Made by a program: the position numbers and the translations under genes
The notes under the pieces: model-generated
Told to the model about the DNA's origin: nothing
What the model saw: only the letters and a program-made list of their open reading frames with translations
Databases searched by the model: none
Assembly: GCF_029105185.1 (NCBI RefSeq)
Contig: NZ_JAFMZK010000002.1
Span: forward strand, 124,001-188,000
Reading direction: 5' to 3'
Length of the DNA stretch: 64,000 bases
From: Aliiroseovarius sp. Z3
GTDB lineage: Bacteria; Pseudomonadota; Alphaproteobacteria; Rhodobacterales; Rhodobacteraceae
Part shown: in pieces, positions 28,088 to 36,418 of the stretch
Layout: every line of letters begins with the position of its first letter
Position numbering within the stretch: the stretch's first letter is position 1

Positions 28088-29359
28088 ATGACCACCACCT
28101 TCACCAATGCCCGCCTGATTGATCCCGAAGCCGGGACGGACGAGATTGGCAGTCTGACCATTGAAGACGGGTTGATCATTGGGGTCAACGCGGGCGAAGC
28201 GGGCGAAATCATCGACTGTGGCGGCAAATGTCTGGCCCCCGGCATCGTGGATATCGGGGTGAAGATCGGCGAGCCGGGCGAGCGGCACAAGGAAAGTTTC
28301 CGCAGCGCGGGCCTTGCTGCCGCCGCGGGTGGCGTCACGACCATGGTGATCCGCCCCGACACCACGCCATCGGTGGATACGCCCGAAACCTTGGCCTTCG
28401 TGGCGCGCCGTGCCAGTCAGGCTGCGCCGGTGAATGTGCACTCCATGGCCGCCCTGACCAAAGGTCGTGAAGGGCGCGAGATGGTCGAGATGGGGTTCAT
28501 GCTGGATGCAGGTGCCATAGCCTTCACTGATTGCGACCATGTCGTTACTGACAACAAGGTCTATTCCCGTGCGATGACCTATGCGCGCTCGCTTGGTGCA
28601 TTGATCATTGGGCATCCGCAAGACCCGGTGTTTTCCAAAGGAGCGGCCGTCACGTCCGGCAAGTTTGCCAGCTTGCGTGGCCTGCCCGCCGTTAGCCCGA
28701 TGGCTGAACGCATGGGGCTTGAGCGTGATCTGGCCTTGGTTGAAATGACGGGCGTCGCCTATCACGCCGACAGCCTGTCGACGGCCCGCGCACTGCCTGC
28801 GCTGGAACGCGCGAAGGCTGCCGGTCTGGACGTGACCGCCGGCGTCAATATCCATCACCTGACCCTGAACGAACTGGACGTCGGCGACTATCGCACCTTC
28901 TTCAAGGTTAAACCGCCGCTGCGGTCCGAGGACGACCGGCTGGCTATGGCCAATGCGGTGGCGTCGGGTCTGATCGACATCATTTCCTCTATGCACACGC
29001 CGCAGGACGAAGAAAGCAAGCGTTTGCCGTTTGAAGAAGCGGCGTCCGGTGCGGTGGCCTTGGAAACGCTGCTGCCCGCGTCCATGCGATTGATCCATGC
29101 CGGGTTGGTGGACTTGCCGACGCTCTGGCGCGCGCTGTCCCTGAACCCCGCCCGCCGGTTCGGGCTGCCGGGCGGAGAGTTGGCACAAGGCACCCCTGCT
29201 GATCTGGTGCTTTTCGACCCGGACGCACCTTTCGTGCTGGACCGGTTCAAGCTGAACTCGAAATCCAAGAACACCCCTTTCGATGGGGCGCGGATGGAGG
29301 GGCGTGTGCTGGGCACATGGGTTGGCGGCGAACGCGTGTTTGGAGGCGATGATGCCTGA
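28088..29359 (+). CDS. Dihydroorotase-like protein, PyrC' type
   Basis: A 423-residue amidohydrolase-superfamily protein encoded with pyrB. Overall alignment is dihydroorotase-like: LAPGIVDIGVKIGEPG, AAAGGVTTMVIRPDT, GHPQDP, and INIHH with a C-terminal FSLNPARRFGL-like block. The H-x-H metal-binding pair expected after the PG-[IF]-VD motif is replaced by G-V-K, so zinc binding there is lost. Such PyrC' proteins are known to be structural partners of ATCase rather than active enzymes. I infer the same here, with a true dihydroorotase elsewhere in the genome. The stop overlaps plsY by 8 bp. Confidence 0.88.
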   Translation: MTTTFTNARLIDPEAGTDEIGSLTIEDGLIIGVNAGEAGEIIDCGGKCLAPGIVDIGVKIGEPGERHKESFRSAGLAAAAGGVTTMVIRPDTTPSVDTPETLAFVARRASQAAPVNVHSMAALTKGREGREMVEMGFMLDAGAIAFTDCDHVVTDNKVYSRAMTYARSLGALIIGHPQDPVFSKGAAVTSGKFASLRGLPAVSPMAERMGLERDLALVEMTGVAYHADSLSTARALPALERAKAAGLDVTAGVNIHHLTLNELDVGDYRTFFKVKPPLRSEDDRLAMANAVASGLIDIISSMHTPQDEESKRLPFEEAASGAVALETLLPASMRLIHAGLVDLPTLWRALSLNPARRFGLPGGELAQGTPADLVLFDPDAPFVLDRFKLNSKSKNTPFDGARMEGRVLGTWVGGERVFGGDDA

Positions 29360-29960
29360 AATAACCACCTCGTTCCCCATGCTCGCGATGGTTGCGATCA
29401 TGGGCTATCTGCTGGGGTCTGTGCCATTTGGCATCGTCATGGCGCGCGTATTCGGTCTGGGCGATCTGCGCCAGATCGGGTCGGGAAATATCGGCGCGAC
29501 CAATGTGCTGCGCACCGGCAATAAACCCGCTGCGCTGCTGACGCTTCTGGGGGATGCGGGCAAAGGGGCGGCGGCGGTTCTGCTGGCTCGGGCGTTTTTG
29601 GCTGAGGATGCCGCGCAACTGGCCGGATTCACGGCCTTTCTTGGGCATTGTTTTCCCATCTTTCTTGGGTTCAAAGGCGGCAAGGGTGTCGCCACCTGGC
29701 TGGGCACTATGCTCGCGCTGTCATGGCCCATCGGGCTGGCTGCATGTGTCACATGGTTGGTGGTCGCCGTGGTGTTCCGCATCTCGTCTCTGGCGGCTCT
29801 TTCGGCGGCGATGTTGTCTCCGATCCTTGCGCTTGCACTGGGATTTCCGAGCTACGTCCTTTTATCGGTCGCGCTTGCGTTGTTGATTTTCCTGCGCCAT
29901 CGCGCAAACATTGAGCGACTGATCGCCGGGGACGAACCCCGCATCGGCGCAAAGAAATAA
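29352..29960 (+). CDS. plsY: Glycerol-3-phosphate acyltransferase PlsY
   Basis: Transfers acyl groups from acyl-phosphate to glycerol 3-phosphate, starting phospholipid synthesis at the inner membrane. The 202 residues form about five helices and carry the three PlsY motifs: GSVPFGIVMAR, then GSGNIGATNVLRTGNK, and the glycine-rich GFKGGKGVAT. GGAGG lies 5 nt before the chosen ATG; another ATG is immediately upstream. It overlaps pyrC', so lipid and pyrimidine genes share an operon. Confidence 0.94.
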   Translation: MPEITTSFPMLAMVAIMGYLLGSVPFGIVMARVFGLGDLRQIGSGNIGATNVLRTGNKPAALLTLLGDAGKGAAAVLLARAFLAEDAAQLAGFTAFLGHCFPIFLGFKGGKGVATWLGTMLALSWPIGLAACVTWLVVAVVFRISSLAALSAAMLSPILALALGFPSYVLLSVALALLIFLRHRANIERLIAGDEPRIGAKK

Positions 29961-29979
29961 ACTGAACTGGGGACAGATC

Positions 29980-30450
29980 ATGAGCTTCATGGAGTCAATT
30001 CGGACGTGTTTTTCGAAATACGTCACCTTTCAGGGCCGCGCGCAGCGGTCAGAGTTCTGGTGGTTCGTCCTGTTCGTGTTTGTCGGGCAGTTGGTGCTTG
30101 GCATGATCGACAGCGTTCTTTTCGGGACCGTAACGACGATGGAGGGCGGTTTTCAGGCGGAAACCAGCACGCCGATCCTGTCCGGTCTGTTCGGGCTTGC
30201 CACCTTACTTCCCGTGATCTCGGTCACGGTGCGTCGTCTGCATGACACGGATCGCAGCGGATGGTGGTATTGGCTCGCGCTGATCCCTTTGATCGGGATC
30301 ATCATCCTGATCGTCTGGTATGCCAGCAAAGGCACGGACGGTGCCAACAAATATGGCCCCGACCCTCTGGGCGGCGGCGGTGGTTACAGTGATCCGCTTG
30401 AAGGAACCTATGCTGCGTCCTCGATCCCCCGCGCAGGCGATCAGGGCTAG
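29980..30450 (+). CDS. DUF805 family membrane protein
   Basis: A 156-residue small membrane protein. The N-terminus FSKYVTFQGRAQRSEFWWFVLF is the DUF805 hallmark (F-x-G-R-x-x-R-x-E-[FY]-W). Three to four hydrophobic segments follow, with VRRLHDTDRSGWWY between the middle helices. A Gly-rich tail ends the protein. Function unknown. It follows plsY by 19 bp and overlaps the convergent DUF167 gene by 4 bp. Confidence 0.9.
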   Translation: MSFMESIRTCFSKYVTFQGRAQRSEFWWFVLFVFVGQLVLGMIDSVLFGTVTTMEGGFQAETSTPILSGLFGLATLLPVISVTVRRLHDTDRSGWWYWLALIPLIGIIILIVWYASKGTDGANKYGPDPLGGGGGYSDPLEGTYAASSIPRAGDQG

Positions 30451-30701
30451 TCGACCCGAAACACCTTATCCCGTGATGTCGCGCCTTGGATTAGAACAAG
30501 GCGCGATTTCGCAACCCCCAACGCCTGTGCCAACAGCTTGATCACGGCCTTCGTCGCCTTGCCGTCTTCCGGCACGGTTGTGACCGAGACGCGCAACTGG
30601 CCGTCCCGTTCTTCAACGAGATTACGCGCAGCCTTCGGTGTGACGCGGACCGTCAGCAGCGCACCGGATTTGGCCAGATGGGACAGCTCACCTTTTTTCA
30701 T
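30447..30701 (-). CDS. DUF167 / YggU family protein
   Basis: An 84-residue protein matching the DUF167 pattern: LTVRVTPKAARN near the start, then TTVPEDGKATKAVIKLLAQ, and GATSRDKVFRV at the end. Structures are known for the family but no role is established. It is divergent from the deacetylase gene, with a 74-bp gap. Confidence 0.92.
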   Translation of the reverse strand: MKKGELSHLAKSGALLTVRVTPKAARNLVEERDGQLRVSVTTVPEDGKATKAVIKLLAQALGVAKSRLVLIQGATSRDKVFRVD

Positions 30702-30775
30702 GGCGTCATCCTGTCGGGCAAGGGTGGACGACGCAAGCGCGCTGGGTCACTCTGCACCGGATATGGGAGGCTGAC

Positions 30776-31888
30776 ATGACGAAGACCGGTTTCTTTTGGG
30801 GCGAGAAGTGCTTTTGGCATTCTGGTGGCAACTACGCAGGCAACCTGCCAGTGGGCGGCTTGGTGCAGCCTTTGGCGGCGGGTGGTTTGCCCGAGAACCC
30901 GGAAACCAAGCGGCGCTTGAAGAACCTGATGGACGTGACCGGCTTGACCGGGGCACTTCACGCCCAAACCGCCCCAGAGGCGACCCGCGAGATGTTGTCA
31001 CGGGTGCACCCAGCGGCGTTTTTGGACGAGTTCAAACGCGTGTCTGATGCTGGTGGCGGCGAGCTGGGCTTGCGCACGCCGTTCGGCCACGGAGGGTATG
31101 AGATAGCCTCTCTGTCTGCCGGGCTGTCCGTTGCGGCGCTGGAAGCCGTTTTGAAGGGCAATTTGGACAACGCATATGCCCTGTCCCGCCCGCCGGGCCA
31201 TCATTGTTTGCCTGAATATCCCAACGGTTTCTGTTTGCTCGCAAACCTTGCCATTGCGATCCGCCATGCTCAGGCCACCGGGTTGGCAAAGCGGCTCGTG
31301 GTGCTGGATTGGGATGTGCATCACGGCAATGGAACCGAAGCGATATTCATCGAAGACCCCGATGTTCTGACCATTTCCCTGCATCAGGAGCGTAATTATC
31401 CGACAGATACAGGCGATGCGGATGTGCGCGGCGAAGGGGCGGGGCAAGGCGCAAATATGAATATCCCGCTGCCGCCGGGGGCGGGACACGCGACCTATCT
31501 GGAAGCGATGGAGCGTTTGGTGATCCCTGCAATCCGCGCCCATGAACCCGAGGTGATCGTCATTGCCTGCGGCTATGATGCTGCCCTGATCGACCCGCTG
31601 TCCTGTATGCTCGCCACCGCCGATACGTTTCGTCAAATGACCCGTATGGTCATGGATCTGGCGGAAGATCTGTGCGGCGGGCGCCTGATGATGGCCCATG
31701 AAGGTGGGTATTCCGAGGTCTATGTGCCGTTTTGCGGCCACGCAGTGCTTGAGGAAATGTCCGGCGCCGAGATTCATGCCCCTGACCCGCTGGCCGAAAC
31801 ATTCGCGGCCCGCCAGCCTAGCAATCATATGGTGGCGGTGTTTTCCGATCTGATCACCGATCTGCGAGATTTTTTCGATGTTAAATGA
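30776..31888 (+). CDS. Class II histone-deacetylase-like amidohydrolase
   Basis: A 370-residue zinc hydrolase of the arginase/deacetylase fold. Visible catalytic elements are the His pair in SRPPGHHCLPEYPNGFC, the Asp and His zinc ligands in LDWDVHHGNGT, the second Asp in CGYDAALIDP, and the transition-state Tyr in HEGGYSE. Bacterial members remove acyl groups from polyamines or other small amides, and some act on acetylated lysine; the substrate here is unknown. The start MTKTGFFWGEKCFWH is typical of the group. It stands alone between DUF167 and the nitroreductase. Confidence 0.9.
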   Translation: MTKTGFFWGEKCFWHSGGNYAGNLPVGGLVQPLAAGGLPENPETKRRLKNLMDVTGLTGALHAQTAPEATREMLSRVHPAAFLDEFKRVSDAGGGELGLRTPFGHGGYEIASLSAGLSVAALEAVLKGNLDNAYALSRPPGHHCLPEYPNGFCLLANLAIAIRHAQATGLAKRLVVLDWDVHHGNGTEAIFIEDPDVLTISLHQERNYPTDTGDADVRGEGAGQGANMNIPLPPGAGHATYLEAMERLVIPAIRAHEPEVIVIACGYDAALIDPLSCMLATADTFRQMTRMVMDLAEDLCGGRLMMAHEGGYSEVYVPFCGHAVLEEMSGAEIHAPDPLAETFAARQPSNHMVAVFSDLITDLRDFFDVK

Positions 31889-31986
31889 CGTAACATCTTG
31901 ACGCGGACCCCACGACACCCGACATGTGCACCAAGCCAGCCGCATTCGCGGCCAAGCCTGCATTTTGCCAGACCAAGGACAAAACC

Positions 31987-32565
31987 ATGCCTGACCGCAA
32001 CCAAGCTGCGCTGGATTTCCTGCTTAGCCGCCGTTCGCGCCCTGCAAAGACATTGACAGGCCCGGCCCCGGATCGCGAAGCCCTTCTGCCGATCCTGACT
32101 GCGGCTGCCCGCAGCCCGGATCACGGCAAGTTGGAGCCGTGGCGTTTCATGGTGTTGGAACGTGGTGCTTTGGACCGGCTGGCCGATCTGGTCGGTGAAC
32201 GGGGCTTGGCACTGGGTGAACCACCTGAACAGATCAGTAAAGCTCAGTCTGCCTTTGCCGACAGCCCGTTGGCCGTGGTCGTGGTGTCCTCGCCCGTCGC
32301 TTCGCCGAAGGTGCCCGAGATTGAACAACTCTATTCGGCTGGCGCTGTTTGCCTTGCGCTTTTGAACGCCGCGCTTGCGTCGGGTTGGGGGGCAAATTGG
32401 CTGAGCGGCTGGGCCAGCCACGACCGCAAATTTCTGCGCGATGGATTAGGGTTGGATGACCACGAAACCGTGGCGGGCATCATCCATGTAGGCACGGAAA
32501 CAAGTGCCCCACCCGAACGCCCACGCCCGGATGTGTCGGCAATCACCACATGGGTAGAGACATGA
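31987..32565 (+). CDS. Nitroreductase-family flavoprotein, YdjA-like
   Basis: A 192-residue FMN-binding oxidoreductase: LLSRRSRPAKTLTGPAP and AARSPDHGKLEPWRFMV form the FMN-phosphate region, and GANWLSGW lies in the C-terminal half. It resembles the minimal YdjA branch; the substrate is unknown. The start is placed at MPDRNQAAL; the frame is open 21 codons further upstream but with unlike sequence. The stop overlaps the next gene as ATGA. Confidence 0.88.
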   Translation: MPDRNQAALDFLLSRRSRPAKTLTGPAPDREALLPILTAAARSPDHGKLEPWRFMVLERGALDRLADLVGERGLALGEPPEQISKAQSAFADSPLAVVVVSSPVASPKVPEIEQLYSAGAVCLALLNAALASGWGANWLSGWASHDRKFLRDGLGLDDHETVAGIIHVGTETSAPPERPRPDVSAITTWVET

Positions 32566-33251
32566 TCTTAGATGATTTCTTCCGCTCGGTCGGCCAGATG
32601 ACCGATCCGCGTTTTCGCAGCGTGCTGATGAAAGGTTTGGCTCTGACCATTGGCCTTTTGGTTGCCGTCACGATGGTGATGACCTGGCTTGTCGGCTTTC
32701 TGGTGCCCGATACCCTGACGCTGCCGTTCATTGGCGATGTGTCCTGGGTGGATGGCCTGGCCTGGTGGGCGTCCCTTCTGCTGATGATTGTCTTGTCCGT
32801 CGTGCTGATGGTCCCCGTGGCTGGCGCTTTCACAGGTATTTTTCTGGACGATGTGGCCGACGCGGTCGAGGCACGACACTATCCCGAACTGCCCCCCGCG
32901 CCCGACGTGCCGATGGCAGAGACCATTCGCGACAGTCTGGGTTTCTTGGGGGTGATCGTTGGTGTGAACCTGATTGCCCTGATCTTGTTCTTTTTTGTCG
33001 GCCCGCTTGCTCCGATCCTGTTCTGGGTCGTGAACGGGTATCTTTTGGGACGGGAGTATTTCCAGCTTGCTGCCATGCGTCGCGTCGGACGGGTCGAGGC
33101 CAATCGCCTGCGGTCGCGCAATAACCTGCAAATCTGGCTGGCGGGTACGTTGATGGCGATCCCGCTCTCTGTGCCACTGGTCAACCTGCTGATCCCGATC
33201 CTTGGGGCGGCCACGTTCACGCACCTGTTCCATCGGGTGTCGCGCCGCTAG
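32562..33251 (+). CDS. EI24-domain membrane protein (CysZ-like)
   Basis: A 229-residue membrane protein starting ILDDFFRSVGQMTDPRFRSVL, the typical opening of alphaproteobacterial EI24 proteins. Four to five hydrophobic segments follow, with the paired long helices at residues ~28-48, 65-88, 130-160 and near 195-220. E. coli CysZ carries sulfate; whether this protein does is not known. It overlaps the nitroreductase gene and is the last gene before the rpoE promoter. Confidence 0.82.
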   Translation: MILDDFFRSVGQMTDPRFRSVLMKGLALTIGLLVAVTMVMTWLVGFLVPDTLTLPFIGDVSWVDGLAWWASLLLMIVLSVVLMVPVAGAFTGIFLDDVADAVEARHYPELPPAPDVPMAETIRDSLGFLGVIVGVNLIALILFFFVGPLAPILFWVVNGYLLGREYFQLAAMRRVGRVEANRLRSRNNLQIWLAGTLMAIPLSVPLVNLLIPILGAATFTHLFHRVSRR

Positions 33252-33285
33252 GGCGACAACGGTCGAAAAGAAATCTTGCCTGAAG

Positions 33286-33315
33286 TGATCCAGTTTACAA
33301 AACGCCTCGTATTGA
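33286..33315 (+). promoter_or_regulatory. Probable RpoE-dependent promoter of rpoE-chrR
   Basis: TGATCC, then exactly 18 nt, then TATTGA. The -35 and spacing match the Rhodobacter RpoE consensus; the -10 is less close than in the divergent pair further on. Transcription would begin near 33322, which supports autoregulation and the downstream GTG as the rpoE start. Confidence 0.6.
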
Positions 33316-33394
33316 GGTTATGTTGACGCAAACCCTTGATCACCCGAGCACCCGGCCCCCTACGCCATCCGTGCGTCGTTTTGAAGGAAAGCCG

Positions 33395-33955
33395 GTGTCG
33401 CAGACCAAGATCGAGATTTCAGAGCAGACCACCTGGATGCTCGCCGTTCGGGACAAGCAGGATCGTGACGCCTTTTGCGCGTTGTTCGATCACTTCGCCC
33501 CGCGTCTGAAAGGGTTCATAATGCGCACGGGTTGTTCAGCCCCGCAGGCCGAGGAGATCGTGCAGGATGTCATGCTGACCGTCTGGCGCAAGGCGGCGAT
33601 GTTTGATCCCCACCGTGCACAAGTGTCGGCGTGGATATACCAGATCGCCCGCAACCGGCATATCGACATTATACGCAAGGAAAACCGCCCTGTGCCGGAT
33701 GAACTGGCCGAAGATCCCGGTGCCGAACCGGATGCCAGCCAGATCCTCGCGGTCGAGCAGGAAGCCGGAAAACTGAAAACTGCCCTGTCGTCCTTGCGGC
33801 CTGAGCAGCGCGAAATGATCGAAAAGGCCTATCTGGGCGAGCTGACGCATCAAGAGATCAGCGACCAGACCGGCCTGCCACTTGGAACAATCAAATCCCG
33901 CATCCGACTTGGGTTGGAGCGGTTGAGACACGAGTTGAAGGGACTGCGCGAATGA
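33395..33955 (+). CDS. rpoE: ECF sigma factor RpoE (singlet-oxygen response)
   Basis: A 186-residue ECF sigma factor of the group paired with ChrR (ECF11). Region 2 includes AFCALFDHFAPRLKGF, QDVMLTVWRKAAMFDP and WIYQIARNRHIDIIR. Region 4 is EKAYLGELTHQEISDQTGLPLGTIKSRIRLGLERLR. The GTG at 33395 has AAGGAAA upstream and gives the family length. An ATG at 33320 lies almost on the predicted transcription start, so it is unlikely to be used. The stop overlaps chrR (ATGA). In Rhodobacter, RpoE is released by singlet oxygen. Confidence 0.93.
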   Translation: MSQTKIEISEQTTWMLAVRDKQDRDAFCALFDHFAPRLKGFIMRTGCSAPQAEEIVQDVMLTVWRKAAMFDPHRAQVSAWIYQIARNRHIDIIRKENRPVPDELAEDPGAEPDASQILAVEQEAGKLKTALSSLRPEQREMIEKAYLGELTHQEISDQTGLPLGTIKSRIRLGLERLRHELKGLRE

Positions 33956-34587
33956 CCGCAATCACCCATCATATCCCCGACGCCATTCTGGCGGCCTATG
34001 CCGCGGGCAGCTTGCAGCATCATTATGCGGTGGCCGTGGCCAGCCACGTGTCGCTGTGCGTGCACTGCCGTGCGGCTCTTGAAGCTCATCAAAGCTTGGG
34101 TGGCGCGCTGCTGGAAGAGACCGAGCGCGTGGCTGTATCGGGAAATATGAAAGCCGATCTTTTGGCGCGGCTGGATGCGCCCGCGACGCCAGAACCTGTT
34201 TACACCCGACGCGGGATTTATCCCGGTCCGGTGGTCGCGGCGCTGAAAGGGAAAGAGCCGAAATGGAAGTCTCTTGGTATGGGCGTCCGTCAGTCGATCC
34301 TGTCTCAGGACAAGCACGGATCGGTTCGGCTGCTGTACATTCCCGGCGGGCGGGCCGTGCCGGATCATGGGCACAACGGGCTTGAAATGACCTTGGTTCT
34401 TCAGGGCAGTTTCAGCGACGAAACCGGGCGCTTTGGTGTCGGTGACATCGAGATCGCGAATGAAGACCTTGAGCATACGCCGATTGCCGATCCCGGCGAT
34501 CCCTGCATTTGTCTTGCAGCAACCGACGCGCCGTTGAGGTTCAATGCATTTGTGCCGCGATTGCTGCAACCGCTGTTTCGGATTTAA
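33952..34587 (+). CDS. chrR: ChrR-family zinc anti-sigma factor
   Basis: A 211-residue anti-sigma factor. The N-terminal ZAS domain shows a His near residue 6-7 (ITHHIPD) and HVSLCVHC (His-x3-Cys-x2-Cys) for structural zinc. The C-terminal cupin domain has PDHGHNGLEMTLVLQG and DLEHTP, giving the His-His-Glu-His metal set used for the singlet-oxygen response. Translation is coupled to rpoE by a 4-bp overlap. Loss of binding under singlet oxygen frees RpoE for the promoters noted nearby. Confidence 0.94.
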   Translation: MTAITHHIPDAILAAYAAGSLQHHYAVAVASHVSLCVHCRAALEAHQSLGGALLEETERVAVSGNMKADLLARLDAPATPEPVYTRRGIYPGPVVAALKGKEPKWKSLGMGVRQSILSQDKHGSVRLLYIPGGRAVPDHGHNGLEMTLVLQGSFSDETGRFGVGDIEIANEDLEHTPIADPGDPCICLAATDAPLRFNAFVPRLLQPLFRI

Positions 34588-34916
34588 CCACCACTCAAAC
34601 CGCCGTGTTTCTGGCAACCGGACTCAGCGCGAATTTTCTGAATCCTTATGAGATTCATTGTTTTGGAGAGGGTTCTCCCACGTTTGCCTGTTCTTCTGAA
34701 GCACGGGCGCGGCGGCGGTGGATCATGCGTATTCCTTTCATAGGGACGAGTTAACCAAAGGGGGATCTTACCTGCCAACCAGGAGAAAACTTCGTGAGAT
34801 CGCTTTTCAGAACCAAGGCCGCTGCACTCGTTGTGACATCCGCGACACGTGCCGCCCGGTTTGAGCGGCATTGCTTTTTTAGGTTGGCCGTTTCGTGTTT
34901 CGTAGGCGCGGGGAGC
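34588..34916. other. Convergent intergenic region after chrR
   Basis: A 329-bp gap between chrR and the convergent SDR gene. It contains a short hairpin (TGAATC-N7-GATTCA, 34639-34657) followed by TTGTTTT. Further on is AGGAG with a GTG at 34794 that begins a short frame with a hydrophobic N-terminus, then a terminator. No protein family is recognised. It may hold a 3' UTR, a small RNA, or the worn start of a lost gene. Confidence 0.4.
34850..34880 (+). terminator. Rho-independent terminator, rightward
   Basis: TGCCGC / GCGGCA stem with a 9-nt loop, then TTGCTTTTTT. It lies 263 nt past the chrR stop, further than usual for a terminator of that gene. Confidence 0.65.
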
Positions 34917-35642
34917 CTATTTCCCGCGATAGACGATCAGGTCAGGCAAGTAGTTCAGCAAACGAATGCCCCAAGAGAACGGCGCAGGAAAATCGGTGCG
35001 AAATCTGGTTTTACGCATCGCCTTCACCACCTGCCGGGCCGCATCTTCAGGCGTCATCAGCATAGGCATTTTGAAGGAGTTTTTCTGCGTCAGGCGGGTC
35101 TTGATGAATCCGGGGTTGACGATCCGAACCACCACGCCGGTGTCTTTCAGGTCAAACCGCAAGGTCTCGGCCAAGCTGATAAGCGCTGCTTTGCTGGCAC
35201 TGTAGCCAATGGATTTGGGCAAACCACGATATCCCGCCAAAGACCCGATAAGGGTGATGTCACCCTGACCTTTCGCGACCATCGTGGGCACGAGATGTCC
35301 CATAACATGCATTGCGCCGACGAAATTGACGTTGCACATTTGAATTGCCGAGGCGCTGTCCCATTCCGTGGCGGGCATTGGGTCATACGCCCCGGCGATA
35401 TAGACGACACCATCGACATCTCCGACTTGCGCAACCGCGGCTTCCACTTTCTCGGGGTCAGTCACGTCGATGGGAACCACGCGCGCATCGGTAAGATCAC
35501 CCGCCAGATCGTTCAGGCGATCTTGGTTGCGCGCCGATAGCACCAGCTTGGCCCCGTCCTTGTCCAAATCATGCGCCAACGCGCGGCCAAGGCCTTCGCT
35601 GGCACCGATCAACCAATAGGTTCTGCCTTTGAAACTGATCAT
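34917..35642 (-). CDS. Short-chain dehydrogenase/reductase (RpoE-island)
   Basis: A 241-residue classical SDR with WLIGASEGLGRALA for NAD(P) binding, GDVDGVVYIAGAY, catalytic Ser in LIGSLAGYRG and Tyr-Lys in GYSASKAAL. The substrate is unknown. Its ATG shares one base with the DUF1365 stop (TGATG), so it is translated with it. In R. sphaeroides, an SDR (RSP_1087 as I recall) belongs to an RpoE-dependent operon with DUF1365, MFS, DUF3833 and FAD-oxidoreductase genes; all five are present here, split into two divergent arms. A longer frame upstream overlaps DUF1365 and is not used. Confidence 0.9.
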   Translation of the reverse strand: MISFKGRTYWLIGASEGLGRALAHDLDKDGAKLVLSARNQDRLNDLAGDLTDARVVPIDVTDPEKVEAAVAQVGDVDGVVYIAGAYDPMPATEWDSASAIQMCNVNFVGAMHVMGHLVPTMVAKGQGDITLIGSLAGYRGLPKSIGYSASKAALISLAETLRFDLKDTGVVVRIVNPGFIKTRLTQKNSFKMPMLMTPEDAARQVVKAMRKTRFRTDFPAPFSWGIRLLNYLPDLIVYRGK

Positions 35643-36412
35643 CAATCGGTGCCTCGAAATGTTCGGCTGTCCGTGATCAAGTGATCGGGTGGTGCGGGCT
35701 TTCGCAGAAAGGGTGCCCGTTTGAGATACAGGATCAAGGCTTGCCAATAGATCAAAGCCACAACCCGCAGCGCACCAAAGGGGCGACGCACAGCCGCCCA
35801 GATCAACGAAAGATTGGTGGCGGGTTTCCGATCACCAACCAACGTGGCCAAAACGCCTTCGTCGCCGTTTTCATACTGGATGCGAATGTCGAATTTTTGC
35901 TCCGTCATGCCAAAGTTGAAACGATACTGCCCCGCAACCTTTTGGAACGGGGACACGTGCATCAGCTTTTCGGCGACGATTTCATCGCGCCTGTCAATCG
36001 GTCGGAAATCAGGATGGGCGCAGAAGTAGCAGTGACGATGCCCGAAGGTGTTGTTAACCTCGGCGACGAAGGCGCGCGCGGTGCCGTTCTTCGTTGCGAT
36101 CCAGAAACTGACAGGGTTGAAATGAAACCCAAGGAAGCTGGGCTGAGTCAACAGGTAAAGGCGCAGATCGTCACCTGATAATCCGCGCTGCGCAAGTTCT
36201 GCGCGAAACCAATCCACCCCAAGGCCGTTTCCGCGTGGACCACCATGGTGCTTGTCCCAAAGGGACCAGAGGTTGACTCTATTGCGTGATAGCAGGGCCG
36301 GCTGCTTGTCCTTTTCAAGATCGCACAGCACAAAATCGACGCCATAGGTAAAGGCGTTTTTCAACTTGCCGCGTCTTGCGTGCAACGTATGTGCTTGGAC
36401 ATGATCGACCAT
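35642..36412 (-). CDS. DUF1365 family protein
   Basis: A 256-residue protein of the DUF1365 family: TLHARRGKLKNAFTYGVDFVL at the start, FLGFHFNPVSFW in the middle (the hallmark), EVNNTFGHRH and HVSPF further on, then RFNFGM. In Rhodobacter, DUF1365 and the adjacent FAD-oxidoreductase are linked to modification of unsaturated membrane lipids under singlet oxygen (furan fatty acid formation). That role is transferred from memory of the regulon. The ATG lies where transcription from the upstream TGATCC promoter would begin, so the message could be leaderless. Confidence 0.9.
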   Translation of the reverse strand: MVDHVQAHTLHARRGKLKNAFTYGVDFVLCDLEKDKQPALLSRNRVNLWSLWDKHHGGPRGNGLGVDWFRAELAQRGLSGDDLRLYLLTQPSFLGFHFNPVSFWIATKNGTARAFVAEVNNTFGHRHCYFCAHPDFRPIDRRDEIVAEKLMHVSPFQKVAGQYRFNFGMTEQKFDIRIQYENGDEGVLATLVGDRKPATNLSLIWAAVRRPFGALRVVALIYWQALILYLKRAPFLRKPAPPDHLITDSRTFRGTD

Positions 36413-36418
36413 TTGCCT

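Noticed and set aside
33320-33394. N-terminal extension of RpoE from the first ATG
   Set aside because: It lies at or before the predicted transcription start and has proline-rich sequence unlike ECF sigma N-termini.
34794-35540. A 248-codon rightward frame after chrR
   Set aside because: Beyond about 40 codons it is the antisense of the SDR gene and runs through a terminator hairpin. Only its first part is noted as a possible small element.
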